64,000 nt of DNA from Gnetum montanum (taxonomy: Eukaryota > Streptophyta > Gnetopsida > Gnetales > Gnetaceae). Made by a program: the position numbers and the translations under genes. The notes under the pieces are model-generated. The model worked only from the letters and a program-made list of their open reading frames with translations, made no database searches and was not told where the DNA came from. Positions 47,190 to 59,300 of this stretch are shown piece after piece; the stretch's first letter is position 1; each line of letters opens with the position of its first letter. The stretch covers positions 67,885-131,884 of the forward strand of contig MNCI01020785.1 of NCBI GenBank assembly GCA_015680685.1, read 5' to 3'.

Positions 47190-49595
47190 ATGATTTCCTC
47201 AAGCACCATAGCTACTATCTCTAACATTGAGGTTCCCCCCTCAGTTCAAGGCATCACAGGTGCCAAATAGCTACCCAGCCTAGTGCTGGGGCCACGTCGA
47301 TCTCTCAGGATACAAAATTGATGACTTGAAGGCTTGACTTAGCAATACGAGCAATATAACTTCCTCTACGCTAAGGTTCAGGTAAATCTGCCCTTAGATG
47401 CACAAGAACTTGAAGAAAAACATAGCTTCGAGTTCGCCTACTGCAATGGAAGGGAATTTGTTCCCACTCCTACCATTTCCATTCCTTTGATACAAACCCA
47501 TCAGTGGCTTATAGATCAGCTGATGGGATTGACTAGGTCTAGGGAGCCGTGGGACATGACATCTCACCATGATGAGGCGTTTCAAGATGGGCAAGAGGAA
47601 CTGGATTCCTAGTCCAAGGGTGGGGGTCAGACTAACCCTACCACCATTCCTCCCATCCCATCTTTTTGGACAAACTCACTCTCTACCATCGCTCCCTTTA
47701 TGATCACATCTGCATCGTCGCAACCTGTAGTTTCGTCAGTAACAAGTAGCCATGCCATGCCCTCGGCGTATCAACATGCCTACCCCTTTATCTCATTCTT
47801 AGTCACTACCCCCCAATCTATTTCACAATCCATCCTTGCATCACACCACTTACCAATCACGGCTACCCTGCTCTACATTCACGCCGTACCGAGATTGCAG
47901 TTGCATGCAGTTTTCGCATCGATTCCTACGTCTACACTGGTCCCATCATCAACGATGGGCCTAGGCCTGTCCACATGGTGGACTGCATTCACTTCTCCTC
48001 CTGTTTCACAACCATCATAAATGTCCCACTACGCTCACCACCAAACATACCAGGTTCCACAAGCGGTACAACCAAGCGCGGGACTATGGTCTATCCCACC
48101 AGCCACACAAACGGCCTACCCTGTGGCATAACCAGTGGCTGTTGCTCCAATAGCACCACCTACCGGGTGGTGGATAGCATAAGCATCACCTTTCATAGGG
48201 GTTGCCTTGACAGCACCACCTATGGGTCATGTCGCTGCCCCTACCACCCCATAGATGGGAGCTGCCTTTGCAACTCCCCAACCATCCACATCATCCCCAG
48301 GTCTGGATCAAGCATTCCAGCTTATCCAGACCCTTACTAAGGAAATCAAATGCCTCAAGGCTACCAATTCTGACATGATACAAGTCATGGATTTCTACCA
48401 TGACGATCCCATCAGCCCGGTAGTCCCCATGTTAACACTACCCCTCAGGATGTTGCTCCCTTATTTTACTAAATACAACAGGGAGGGTGATCCCAATGCC
48501 CATCTTGTTATGTTTAGATTTGAGTTCCTTCTTTTGCAAAAATGGCCGCATACAATCATCCATGTCTTTGCTATGTCTCTAACGGGCAAATATTTAGACT
48601 GGTCTTGTGTGCTCCCGTGCTCCTCCATCTCAACCCTAGAGGAGCTGTTGACCTAGTTCATAACGCGTTTCAAGTATAACTTGAGACCAGAAGTTACATT
48701 GGATCAGTTAATGAGTGTCAAACAAGATCCACTTGAACTAGTCTAGAAATTCATACAATGGTGGAGCACTACCCTTAACGAGATCTGTGAGCCCATTGCG
48801 AAGGCCCATTTGCTGGCCATCGTTAAGGGTGTAGTGAACAACTTCATTAAGTCCAAACTGTGCTATCTCGCTCCATGAACTCTTAGTCAGGCTTTCACCC
48901 AGACCAAGAGCATACAAGACGCGGTTGAGGCAAGCAAAGGCCTAGCCTACATTGCATATAAGAACACCTTTGCGAAGAAGGACAAAGACAAGGGTAAGGC
49001 TGCAATAGCCACAGTGGACATTGTGGCAAACAAAGAAAAACCCAAAAATAATAATAACAAGAAGGTAGTTGCACCAACAACTAACCCCGCACCCGCACCA
49101 GGTAATGCAGCTCAACCCTTCACATCTACATCTGAAGCATTTGCACCGTCCAAGCCAAACTTTGAGCGTAAAGATCCCTTTAAATATACCCCACTACTCG
49201 TCAAGCCTTTAGAACTTTTGAAGTAATTACTAGCGGTGGGGTATAGCCAATACAAGCAGATGTCAAAGGAGGGAGTCAAAAAACATCAACGGTAATGCGA
49301 ACTCCTTAGGAACCCCTCCTTACCCTTGCCTAATGAGTTGCCAGTTCCTAAGAATTTCAAGCTAGAGCGGTTCTGTGACTACCATCAACAATGTGGTCAT
49401 GACACAGATTATTGCATGGTGTTAAAAAATGACATCCAAAGAATGATTGATCAAGGGAAACTAGATCTAGATGAAAGTAACCCAGTGCATCCTGAAAATC
49501 AATCTCTACATGTCTACACAGATCCTCTTAACACCAATAATGCTAGTTACATTATCAACACTATCAACGTTGACAGTAGCCCAAAGCTTCCCTAG
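47190..49595 (+). pseudogene. Tat/Ogre-type gag of element D
   Basis: After a Ser/Pro/Thr-rich N-terminal part in broken frames, 48255-48656 carries the Gag core LPYFTKYNREGDPNAHL, then FAMSLTGKYLDW, then FITRFKYN beyond a stop. This is the Tat/Ogre pattern (YNGxGDPxxHL...LxGxAxxW). A Lys-rich linker follows (48960-49226). 49326-49595 holds FCDYHQQCGHDTDYC (Cys 49374 to Cys 49415), the Tat-type zinc motif (FCxFHxxxGHxTxxC), with NDIQRMIDQGKL after it. Stops near 48655, 48745, 48877 and 49225 disable it. PBS and start codon are not certain. Confidence 0.75.
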
Positions 49596-50382
49596 AGGCC
49601 GTTCATGGTTTGTGTGCCTCAGCGTAGCGCACAAACACCACTGGTGGCTAAGAAAAATCCATAGGAACCATTTGTCCTAAGAATCCCTCTCCAGGCATCT
49701 ACCCATACACCACCTATAAATGGAACTGCACCACTGCCACATGCATTGATACCATTAGCACCATTCTTCATTAGGGGGCCAAGCCAATCAACTGCCCCCA
49801 CCCCACATAAGACAATACCACAACCTTCTCGTCCAAAGAAACGAGAAGGACATTTGACAGGTTAGATGTCAACAGAATGTACTGCCCCAGGTACTTCCAA
49901 GTCTACGTCCTTGACCCCTGCATCTACATCCTTGTTGCCAAAAGATAACGTTGCTATGCATGCACAATCATCGCCACCTTGCCCAAAAGGGTCTGATCCC
50001 AGTCCCAAAACTATACCTCCTTGGGAAATTCATCTCCTAGGATGAATGGAAGAGGAGAAAGGCAGTAAACAGGAAGGTGGCCTAGACCTTTTAAGCACTC
50101 TCACTCAGGTCAAGTAGGCTCTAAAGTAGAAAAACACAACATTGAGCCTGTATGACCTGATTATGACTTCTACTGCACACCGTGAGGCTCTGGTTTGCAT
50201 GTTAATGACAATACCAGTTGACGAGAACATGCTAGCAGAAGAGAAAGCAATCAACTCGGTCATGCTTCCTTCTGCGCTTGCAAAACCACAGCCATCCCAA
50301 TTGACTTTCTACAATGATTCCATCAGGGAAGACCCTGAAAAGGGTTAGGTGACTACAACACCTCTCTTCATCACAATTTGGG

Positions 50383-50961
50383 TTGGTCAACAATGTCGTG
50401 CACCTCTCTTCATTCTCTACTATGGATAAGCTGGGTTTGGTAGATCAAATCAAACCCACGACAATGTTGTGCTTGAAGTCATTCAATGGGGAACAGGTCG
50501 TGGTGAAAGGCACTATCCACATCAAGTTTGTGGCAGGGGACCAGTTCCCCACAAATGCAACATTCATCGTGGTGGAAGATATGCCTAGGTTTAACATGGT
50601 CTTGGGGAGGTCATGGTTAGCACAAATTAGGGCCATCTCTTCGTCCATACATCAGGAGATCCATCTACCCTATGTAGGAAGGGAGGTGGTAATCCAAGGT
50701 GACAAGGTAGCAATGCAAGTAATAAATAACGTAGATATGGAGCAGGGCTCAAAAGTTTTAACCTCTGAGAATGAGGTGCCTATTTCCATAGATATTAATG
50801 GTTTAGCGAATGAGCCGGCCCAATACGCCAACTCAAAAAAAAATGTGTGGGTCGAGTTGCCCTTCCAAGTGGAGGACAACGATGTGGATGAATGCCCTAG
50901 TAAAGCGTCTCGGCCTTACACCTCGCCCAATCCACGATCGGTCAGAAGCAGTTACGCATAG
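50383..50961 (+). pseudogene. Tat/Ogre-type protease remnant of element D
   Basis: The open frame reads VNNVVHLSSFSTMDKLGL, equivalent to the Tat protease stretch after its active-site triad, then TFIVVEDMPRFNMVLGRSWL, the conserved ILLGRPWL block, and a SSIHQEI strand. The catalytic triad upstream is lost to a frame change near 50380. Normally RT follows; here the sequence passes directly to unrelated DNA, so pol is deleted. Confidence 0.65.
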
Positions 50962-51097
50962 CATAGCAACCCCACTGCTTCCTGCCCAGTTAACATCCTT
51001 TGTACATTTACTGCTTATTGGCTTTACATCCATTCGCCTATGCTAGGTACACCAACTTACTTTTTAAAAATCCGTTAACATATCTTCTGTCTACCCT

Positions 51098-51250
51098 ATG
51101 GCCCAAAATGACCTAAAACTAGTGGTGGCCCAAAATGGCCTAAAACTATATCCCACCATGGCCCAAAATGGCCTAAAACTAGCAGTGGCCCGAAATGGCC
51201 TAAAACTAGCGATGGAACGAAATGGCCTAAAACTAAAACGAAAAACATAA
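51098..51250 (+). repeat. Coding-phase minisatellite of five units
   Basis: Five copies of TGGCCCAAAATGGCCTAAAACT start at 51099, 51126, 51159, 51186 and 51213 (periods 27, 33, 27, 27). Because all periods are multiples of three, the plus strand keeps a 50-codon frame (ATG 51098, TAA 51248) of AQNGLKL-type repeats, and the minus strand keeps a VLGHFGP repeat frame (51317-51096). Which strand, if any, is translated is unclear. Confidence 0.7.
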
Positions 51251-51899
51251 AAATCGATTGGATAGATAATATACATAAAACATAAGCTAGAGTAGCATCA
51301 ATCTTGCCATAATCCATTTTTCATTCAAAATTTCACTTAGACAATGTTTGCAATAGTTTTACAAAAATACAAAAATCAAAAGCCCCTGCTGTCATATGTC
51401 ATCGTTTCCTACATCATTTCCCTCTGCATCACTTCCTTCTGCATCATCATTTCCATCCTCTAGGAGCCTTGCTTCTCCATCCGAAATCGACATCATAAAA
51501 ATGAAGTAGTCAGCTAGAGTTACACATAAAGGCTAGAAAAACATAAACTGGTGCATCATAGAAAGTGACTAAACCGAGATGGCACTGTGTCTGTCTCAGG
51601 GGGTATATGATCCAATCCAATCCAGAGGCGGTGCTAGACCTCCTCCTCCTCAATATCAACCCAGTGCCTATCGCTTAGTTCAGCATTTGCTATAGCTTTC
51701 TCCTTTTTGATGGTTGTCCATCTTGGCAGTCCCGGAGAAAAGGAGGCAGTGGCGGTCTGACCTGTGGGAAGATTCACTTCCTATTTAGGTGATTCACTGA
51801 TCGTCACTTGCTACATGAACTTGTTGTAGGCCTCAGAAGCACCAATGACATCTACAAATGCTTCATAAGTATACAAATTCACTGAAGCATCCTGGTATT

Positions 51900-53190
51900 A
51901 TTTACGATAGGTGGCATGTTCCAATTTATACATGTGCTTGTGGTTCTTCTTGGATTTCCTCCACTCGTAAAATTTAGTGCTATAATCCTTCCAGTCTTGG
52001 TTCTTCTAAGCCAACAAGTCCATCTACATCTGCTGCTCAATTATTTCCCGGGTGGCCTCATAGTTGCACCGCACAGCCATCCAATATCTTACATAATCTA
52101 TGATGGCCATGCGCCAACTGCCATCATTGGTGTCACGGGCCAAGGGGTACTTATTCCTGGAATGAAGGTCTCCTACCTTGGTGGTTAGATTGGCCTTTTC
52201 TTTCTCTTGCCTCTGGACCCGTTTCCATAGGTCTTCATTCACGCACCTACACTCCCATAAGGAGCGTGCCGAGTGCAACGCACATTTGCTAGCCTCGTCG
52301 TATATGCAACGAGGCATCTCGGTCATTTCAGGTGGGAATGTAGGCATAGTGTCCACCTTCACTACTTGTTTCAGGTCCCACTTGAGGCAAGAGGCTCTTA
52401 TCACACAAAAAATGCATTAGTCACAGTAGCGTAGCAAAGTTTAGCAATTCAAAAAGTCCAGCGTAGCAAATTAAAGAGCCTAGCATAGCCACTTCAGTTA
52501 CCCACTTCTAGATCAACCTGTTTGAGATGACCAATCATGTCGTCGACAACCCCCTACATGAAAGTAAGCTTGTCAGGGGTCTCAGTCCATGGTTCCAGCC
52601 AGATCAAGGAAGGTCCTGCAGTGTTAATAGTGGTGTTTGCCACATAATCAAATGCATCAATCATGACTGAGATGGATTATAATAAAGCTGATGAGTAACG
52701 TAAACAATAGTGTAAGGGCTTCTACCCAGAAAACCATTGGGAGTGATAGCGAGGGGGGGGGGGGGGGGGGGGGNGGGTTGTCCATCAACATATTGTTGAA
52801 TATACATTCAAACTCACCAGCATCTAATTGTAGCTCCCCTCCTTGTTGGCTTAATACTATGGTAGCTCCCTCTACATTCATCCGCTCCCTTGATGCTGAA
52901 ATGCATTCAACAAAAGTCTCTGCCCAGTTGACATAGGCTTCCTCTTTATTCGCTGGGGCCTTTCTTTTTAAGGCACCAACATTCTCTTCATCACCAAAAA
53001 CATCCTCGTTCACAGGAGCATTTTCCTTATCAACGGGAGCACCTTCCTTTATGGTGAAAGATCCTTCTCTCTTAACTGGGGCCCTTTCCTTTGTGGCCGG
53101 GGCCCTCGCATCTTTATTAGCCGTCCCCATTTTAGGGGCCAACACCTCTTCATCACCTTCTTCTTCTTCTTCCTCTTCTTCCTCTGGCAG
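51900..53190 (-). pseudogene. Antisense ORF region of element D
   Basis: Two protein-like minus-strand frames are separated by an intron-like stretch. 53190-52657 opens with a poly-Glu run after an acceptor-like TTTACTGCCAG, then Lys/Glu/Ala/Pro-rich repeats (NKDARAPATKERAPVKREG), and is damaged by the poly-G tract at 52753. 52404-52024 encodes WDLKQVVKVD, RSLWECRCVNEDLWKRVQRQ and DYVRYWMAVRCNYEATREI, an Arg/Lys/Trp-rich helical product with no family I recognise. A GGTAACTG donor-like site lies near 52500. Some Tat-lineage elements carry an antisense ORF between pol and the 3' LTR, which fits this position. It could instead be a host-gene fragment. Confidence 0.35.
52753..52777. repeat. Poly-G tract containing an ambiguous base
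   Basis: A run of about 24 G with N at 52774. Its true length is unknown. The Gly- or Pro-run ORFs across it are unreliable. Confidence 0.9.
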
Positions 53191-53267
53191 TAAAGCATGT
53201 TCACATTAGCTTATAGCATGTTAACTTAAGACAGATGCTACGCTATGCTATGCTACGCTAGTCGCGC

Positions 53268-53455
53268 TTAAAATAACTTTTACATAAGGTTAAGTTACAC
53301 CAACTAAGTCCCTGTTTGATTAACAAGACCATTCAGGGCACCTTGCTTTTGTTGTATCCAACACGGCCCTCACATGTATCCGGGGTTAAAACTGTTCGCC
53401 CGATGACCTCTCAGTGTTTCTAGCCACCAACGTTTTCGGTCGCTACAGAAAATCC
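53268..53455 (+). repeat. Truncated 3' LTR of element D
   Basis: Repeats 46768-46945 (TTTACATAAGGTTAAGTTACAC, the AGTCCCTGTTTGAT block, GACCTCTCARTGTTTCTAGCC). Only the end of the LTR survives. It is preceded by a GCTACGCTATGCTATGCTAC cluster at 53228-53252. Confidence 0.65.
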
Positions 53456-56400
53456 ATTATATTCCTTCTTGATAGTTTCATAGGCCCTTTATAGCCATAA
53501 TTTTCTTACATTTGTGTTGGATCTTATAGATATTTGAGCTATATTAGCACTGGCATTTGGAATATTAAGTGGCTTTATTATTGCATCTACTAAATATGAT
53601 CATAACTTCCTTAATTTTTATAGTAGAATCATCCTATTTATTCTTCCAAAACTAATAAGCTTCTTCCAAATACCATTCACCATTACTTAAAATGATGGGT
53701 TACAAAGGAGATGTTTGTAGCTACTCACAAACTTTAGCAAGTGCAAACTCCATAAATGATCCAAAATTTAACTCCACTATGATAATGGACATGATGAACT
53801 TTTCTTGAATTGCTTGTAGATACTCATTGGAGAGACTGAGATTTGTCCCTGTTCTGGAGCAAGCAGTGCATTAGCTTTTGCTTGTGAAGATTATCATATT
53901 ACAGGTGTGGGCTAACAGATGTTGTAAGAATGAGCCTTTTGCTTTATGTTAGAATTTTGTTCTCTAGCTCGTCCTCTATCTCTTCCTTTATGTCTCTTCT
54001 CTCTAGGTTATGATGGTCCTCTTGCTTCGGGTCATTTGGGTAAATTTGCAATGATATGGAATTTTAAGATTACTCAAATGTTTTGGAAAAGTCCCATAAT
54101 GGTTCATATCCTCTCATCAGATTTTAGGTTTCAAATGAAATCTTTATTCATTAGTAATTTTAATTTTAGTTGAGATTGTAGAGTTAGAAAGTTTTGTATC
54201 TTGGATAAAACTTTTTACAAGAAAAATCATAATTGAATAATATCTAATGATCACAAATAAGTTTATCTTGAATGACCTATCACAATCTTTAATTCCTTAT
54301 TTAAAACATGTTCTAATGGTTCTTTGGGAGGAATCATTAGGTTTATTAGCTTATGTTGGTTTAGAATATAATCATCTCTTATTTTTCTTATCCATGCTTG
54401 TTCTTTCAGGTGTTAGAAAATTTTGAGACAATTCACAAAAAATTTGTATAGTGTTCTCCTCCATAACCGAGTTGGTCACTTTGCGAGCAAAAGGAAACAA
54501 GAATGACTCAAATCAAAGTTGTAGTGAGGAAGATATGGAGTTTTAAAGGTTTGGAAGTTAGAAAAAATGGCATGAACTCCCTAGGTGTGAAATGAGAGAA
54601 TGAGAAAAATTTCCAATGGTTCTTGCTTATATATAGATTTTATATAAGATATATCTTAGATATGACATTGTGGATGCAATATCACGATGGCTAATATATC
54701 CTATCTATGATATGACCAGTGAATGTTTCAAAATGTTTGTGAGTTTCAATGGGAAAAATGACCAAAATCGGTAGTCTAGAAGGTGTAAAGATGGTCCAAA
54801 GGATTCTTGATCATAGATGATGCTTGGAATATAGGAATTAGTCATTAAAAGTGTGTGAAAGAAGGAGTTTGGGTAAGGTAAGTTGATTAAGCTTTGTAGA
54901 AGATAGTTGATCAAAATTGCTAAACATTATGAATGCATATGAATATGTAGGGAAATATAATGATTGTGTAAGTGTTTAGGAGGCATAAGATGATGTGGAA
55001 TTGGTCATCAAGTATAAGACACAAGAGTTATATAGGTACGTGCTGCCCATAGAACGCTCTTGCTCTTAATGTCCTTGTATAACCACATCTATAAGTGTCT
55101 GTAGGCACTCAAGGAGTTGAATGTAAATCATACTTATTTTTCAAAAAAGTTATATTATTATTACCTAAATAAGAAAATAATAGTATATTATACAAAACCA
55201 TCAAATTATGATTATATATAATAGTAAGGTGGAATGGTAGTAGTTAAGATTGCAGAAAATGGAATGTGATGTGTCTTACCATAGGAATAATGAATTCCAT
55301 GTGTAATGCATGGTTAAGATGATCATTAACTTTTCTATCTAAGATCCAAACCAATTCCATACCACTTACTACTGACATTGTATTATATCATCCCAAAACT
55401 AATAACCATAAGACTATTACAACTGTAGGATGATATTAATACTTAGCAATGGAGTACAAAGAAGAAATTTATTAACAACAAAATTTATTTATAAGGAGAC
55501 TTGACCATTGGACAAAGGAGTGAATTTAGACATGGGTAGCATGTCTTTGTAGCCTCGTAACCAATGCAAGTTTAAGAAACCTCGAAATTTTTGAGAAGTT
55601 ACCTACCTTCAGGCATGGGTAACATGTCTTTCTAGTGAAAACCTTAGAAATGTTTATTATGTGCATTTATTAAATTATTACTATGTAAATATTATTAGAG
55701 AATTGCCTTTAGGCATGGGTAACATATCTTTCCAATGACATGGTAAGGTAGCACTTATTTTAGAACATACTTCCATTTTCCAATCGTAACTTTCAAGAAT
55801 CCACTTTTCATTTCCACTTAGTTCTTTACTTTTTCATCTAGGCATAATGACCATAAGTTTATTTTAGTTTTATTATGAAAAGAATGTCATTATATCCATA
55901 GTAAGAACCTCTTATATTGGAGATGAGTATACAATGAGTTCTTTAATGATTTAATAACATAAGGTGAAATTCTTATTGTTTTAAATACATCTCATTTATT
56001 CCTTTTCAATTTATTAGAAAATCAATGAAAGTTATATACATAAGGAATAGTAAATATCATAGAAGAATGATAAATAGTTAAGAATAGAAAAAAATATATA
56101 GAGTTTGAAAAATATTAAAGAATGAAAAATATCAAGAAATGTAAAAAGTATGAAAGAATAGAAAAGATATTAAAAATAAATAAAATACCAAAAAATTTAA
56201 AAAGTATGATGATAATTGTAAACAAAAAAAATTATAAAACCAAAAAGCTAAAATGTGCTTATCAATTCTTGATGCAAGATAGGGTACCTTCCCTACAACT
56301 AAACTCATGGGTGAGTGTTCAGAAAATCGATTGCACATCCCAAGATCATACACTTTAGGTTTCTTATTTATCATTATTAATGATTTATGTTTTTATTTAT

Positions 56401-56560
56401 TGTCCCACATGACATTGATGATAATAAAGTTTTGATCATTTGGAGATAGATATTTTGTTAGAATAGATGATACTCTTATTTTAGAGGGTTTAGATATGTT
56501 TCCTTATTTATTTTTAATTTAAGGTTTTGAGTCTTCATATTCACTACTTATTATTTATGT
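53456..56560. other. Decayed interior of element B nest
   Basis: No intact gene. 54460-56400 has echoes of the 3' domain of elements A and A2: the phrase CATGGGTARCATRTCTTT occurs at 55531, 55614 and 55714 and once in A2 at 36974. 54640-54720 has a TATATATAG box followed by GATATATC and CAATATC words, like a decayed LTR U3. A GPLASGHLGKF phrase near 54020 (+) recalls the integrase zinc region but is too short to call. The rest shows nothing. Confidence 0.4.
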
Positions 56561-56869
56561 ATGATCATGGTTTAGGATATCCTTCTATAAGTTCTTTCTT
56601 TAGGTCAATTTTTTGGGTAGGAGTTGATAAGTGGGTTGGATGTTTCCATGCATGTTTTGGACTATTTTATGTTCTCATTTCTTAACCATTGGGTGTCTTT
56701 TGATTTAGTGGCCATTGTTTCTTTTTTCATACATACTTGTTTTTCACATTTTATGTGGGCTGGTATAAGGATTGTGTTGATATTCTAAACATTTGGTTCG
56801 TAACTGCACCATTCTTTATCATAAGTAATGCATGGAAATATTTGTGTTTGTATGGCTTTGTGATTGTCT

Positions 56870-57290
56870 TCCTTGAAAATTTCCAAGGAAAAGTCTCTCA
56901 TTTTTAACTAAGCATTAATGGTGCTAACAAATGCTCTTCCCATAATTATATAAAAAACCCTATTATCATTCTTCACATTGATCACAAGAAAATTTTCTTG
57001 ATAAGACCACCCAGTGATCACCACATTTTCTAGCTATTCCAAAGGAATGGAGATTGATTAATTTGCAAGCTTTAGTCTTATGTTGCACTTCTTTAATAGT
57101 GGTAGGTTTCATGCCTTGTATGTTTCTTGAGATATCAATTTAACTTCGATACCTGAGTCTAGTAGAGATTTTCATGGTGAATTTCTAGTAATTTGTAAAT
57201 AAATCAGATGATTTCTAGGATCTATTCTTTTCTTAGGAAGTTCTCATGCCTTTATCCAATCTAATATTGTATTAGTTTACATGAAAGTTA
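56870..57290 (-). pseudogene. Aspartic protease of element B
   Basis: Read on the minus strand it gives LLDSGIEVKLIS-like, GWSYQENFLVI and IIMGRAFVSTINA segments in the same order as in element A, with stops between. The linker to RT (matching 22380-22600 of A) extends to about 56640; RT itself is absent. Confidence 0.65.
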
Positions 57291-57299
57291 TAATCTTTT

Positions 57300-59155
57300 A
57301 GTTTGGTTGTTGTGGAAGCATGGTGATTGTAGGAGGATCTGTCATATGAGGAACATGATTAGTTGAAGTCCTTGTTCTACTAGCCTTTTTTGGACTTATC
57401 TTGAAGAAAGAAAATTTTCTAAATTTTCACATAGTATTGCTGGTATGATCCTTACTCTATATATTAACTAACCTAGTAGCACTTTTCTATTGTGGTTGTG
57501 ATGGAAATTCTCCTTGCATAACTGGGGTTGATACTAGCAATAATGGATTAGGAGCTTGATACAAGAGATCTCGTGTTGGTTAATATGTGCAAGGATGAAG
57601 ATCCATGCATGATGTTATGGATTTGTGGTATTCATGTGGAAAATAGAGAGAGGAAGTATGGATAGAAGTATTTCTAGGAGAGATAGGACATTATACATAT
57701 TATCCATAAGGATCCAGTTGCTTGTATGGATATTGCTGCTTTGATGGTATCATTCTCCATGATTTTGGTTGTTGCCACTATTGTTGGTATTACTCTTGTG
57801 GCCAAGAATGAGTCTCGATTGGATAGTATAGTTTTTGGTAGGGCTATTTAAAATTACCTTACAGATAAGGTAATCGTCTAGGCATTTGTTTCTTAACAAA
57901 CTTCATATTGAGTACATATTTTGTAAACTCTTATACGTGGGCCATGATAGGAAAACATCCATTAGGATGTTCATATTAGCACACTTTATAACCTTTTTCA
58001 TCTTTTGAACTTGAGTATGTTACTTCCTTCACTACAACAACTTTTTATTTTTTATAGTTTTCACATGCATTTTCTCTTTTCTTCCTTTTATCCTTACTTC
58101 TATTACAGGCTTGTTTAGTCCTTTCCAACACTATCTTGAGTGCTGTAGCAAACTTCTCATTCACTAAATCCCACATTTTATCTACCATTTTCGTAATATG
58201 ATTGACTGATTTCTTGATAGGTAGAGTCTTTCGCTAGATTATTTCTTCTCATGTTTCTTCTTCTTGTGATTTGCATATCCTTACATCCCTTTCTCTAATT
58301 TATGGACCTATGTTATACTCTTTAGCTAATCCTCTTTTCCTTATCTCTTCTTCCTCTTTTACCACTTGGGCTATCAACCATTGAATCTGATGAGTGGTCA
58401 TCTCATATAATTTTCCATGGGCATATACCCCAAGGGTTTCTCTTATTTTGTTCCTTAGCCCATCAATGATATGCTATAGTTGTTCCCATTGAGAGAATTC
58501 ATGGCTTGGGAATCTATGTAATAATCCATTACAACATCAAGGGATTCATGTATCCTTTTTTTCCATCCTTGGATCTGTTTTCTCAAATTTGATACTCTTA
58601 AGTAAGTTTGATACTTATCATTAAAAATTTCTAGCATGGTACTTCATCTTTGAATTGATTCTAGTTCTAAGGACCTATGTTTGGGAATTAGACCCATGAT
58701 TGTGATAGGATTTCTTAACTTAGAATAGAGCATCTTCTTTTTCTTCTAGGATAACTATCTATGGTGCCTTTTTCCCTTTGTCATACTCATATCTTGCCTC
58801 CATGATAACATCCCTTCTCACATAAGTCTTTGTTGGCTAATATGATCTAGTCATATTTTTAGTAACTTGATGCCCTTCTTGCACATGGTCAAGATTTGAC
58901 CTCATGAGAGCTACCTAAAGCATTGATAATGCTAAACATTTAGGTGGCAAGATAATTTTTCCATGTAGATCTCTCCATCCAAGTTATTTTATCTTGGTGA
59001 AAAATGAATGTAGAATCAGAATAATAAGGATCAATATGAGCATATGAAATCCTATTTTGCATTGGTGCATTCCAATCTTCTTCATTGTAATCTCTATCAT
59101 GACTTTCATTAAAATCAATAATCGATAGAGATTTTTCTCTATTTGTAGAATCCAT
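57300..59155 (-). pseudogene. Gag of element B
   Basis: Begins MDSTNREKS (ATG at 59155) with DSTFIFHQDKITW, equivalent to DFTFILHQDEKLHW in the element A gag. A segment at 58637-58455 has SNLRKQIQGWKKRIHESLD, as in A2. A knuckle-like C-x-YEHPNG is near 57985. Multiple stops and frame breaks. Confidence 0.65.
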
Positions 59156-59276
59156 TTTAGTTTATGTGATGCTTAATTGTGTTTATGGTTTTAAGAAATT
59201 ATTCTAAGTGTGAAATATGTATTTTATGATAATTGATATAATGAAATTTATAAAATCAACTAACTAGAAAACATTG

Positions 59277-59300
59277 ACACATCTCCAACAATAGAGCTAA
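59277..59300 (-). other. Primer binding site of element B (decayed)
   Basis: The complement next to the LTR reads TTAGCTCTATTGTTGGAG, aligned with TTGGTGCCGTTGCTGGGG of element A; most differences are transitions. Confidence 0.45.

Larger units (their letters stand above)
45063..53455 (+). mobile_element. Element D: Tat/Ogre-like deletion derivative
   Basis: 5' LTR-like region from about 45063 (TGAAACAACC) to 46945, with TATA box TATAAATA at 46261. Then Tat-type gag (47190-49595), a protease remnant (50383-50961), no RT, RNase H or integrase, an antisense ORF region (about 51900-53190), and about 180 bp (53268-53455) repeating the end of the 5' LTR (46768-46945). Pol and most of the 3' LTR were therefore deleted. 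The left edge is uncertain and no clear target duplication is seen. Confidence 0.6.

Noticed and set aside
52657-53145. Pro-run C-terminus of the antisense frame
   Set aside because: The run comes from the poly-G tract with an ambiguous base; only the part upstream of it is considered.
53946-54173. Integrase-zinc-like phrase GPLASGHLGKF on the plus strand
   Set aside because: Too short, no His/Cys partner residues, and no neighbouring pol sequence on that strand.
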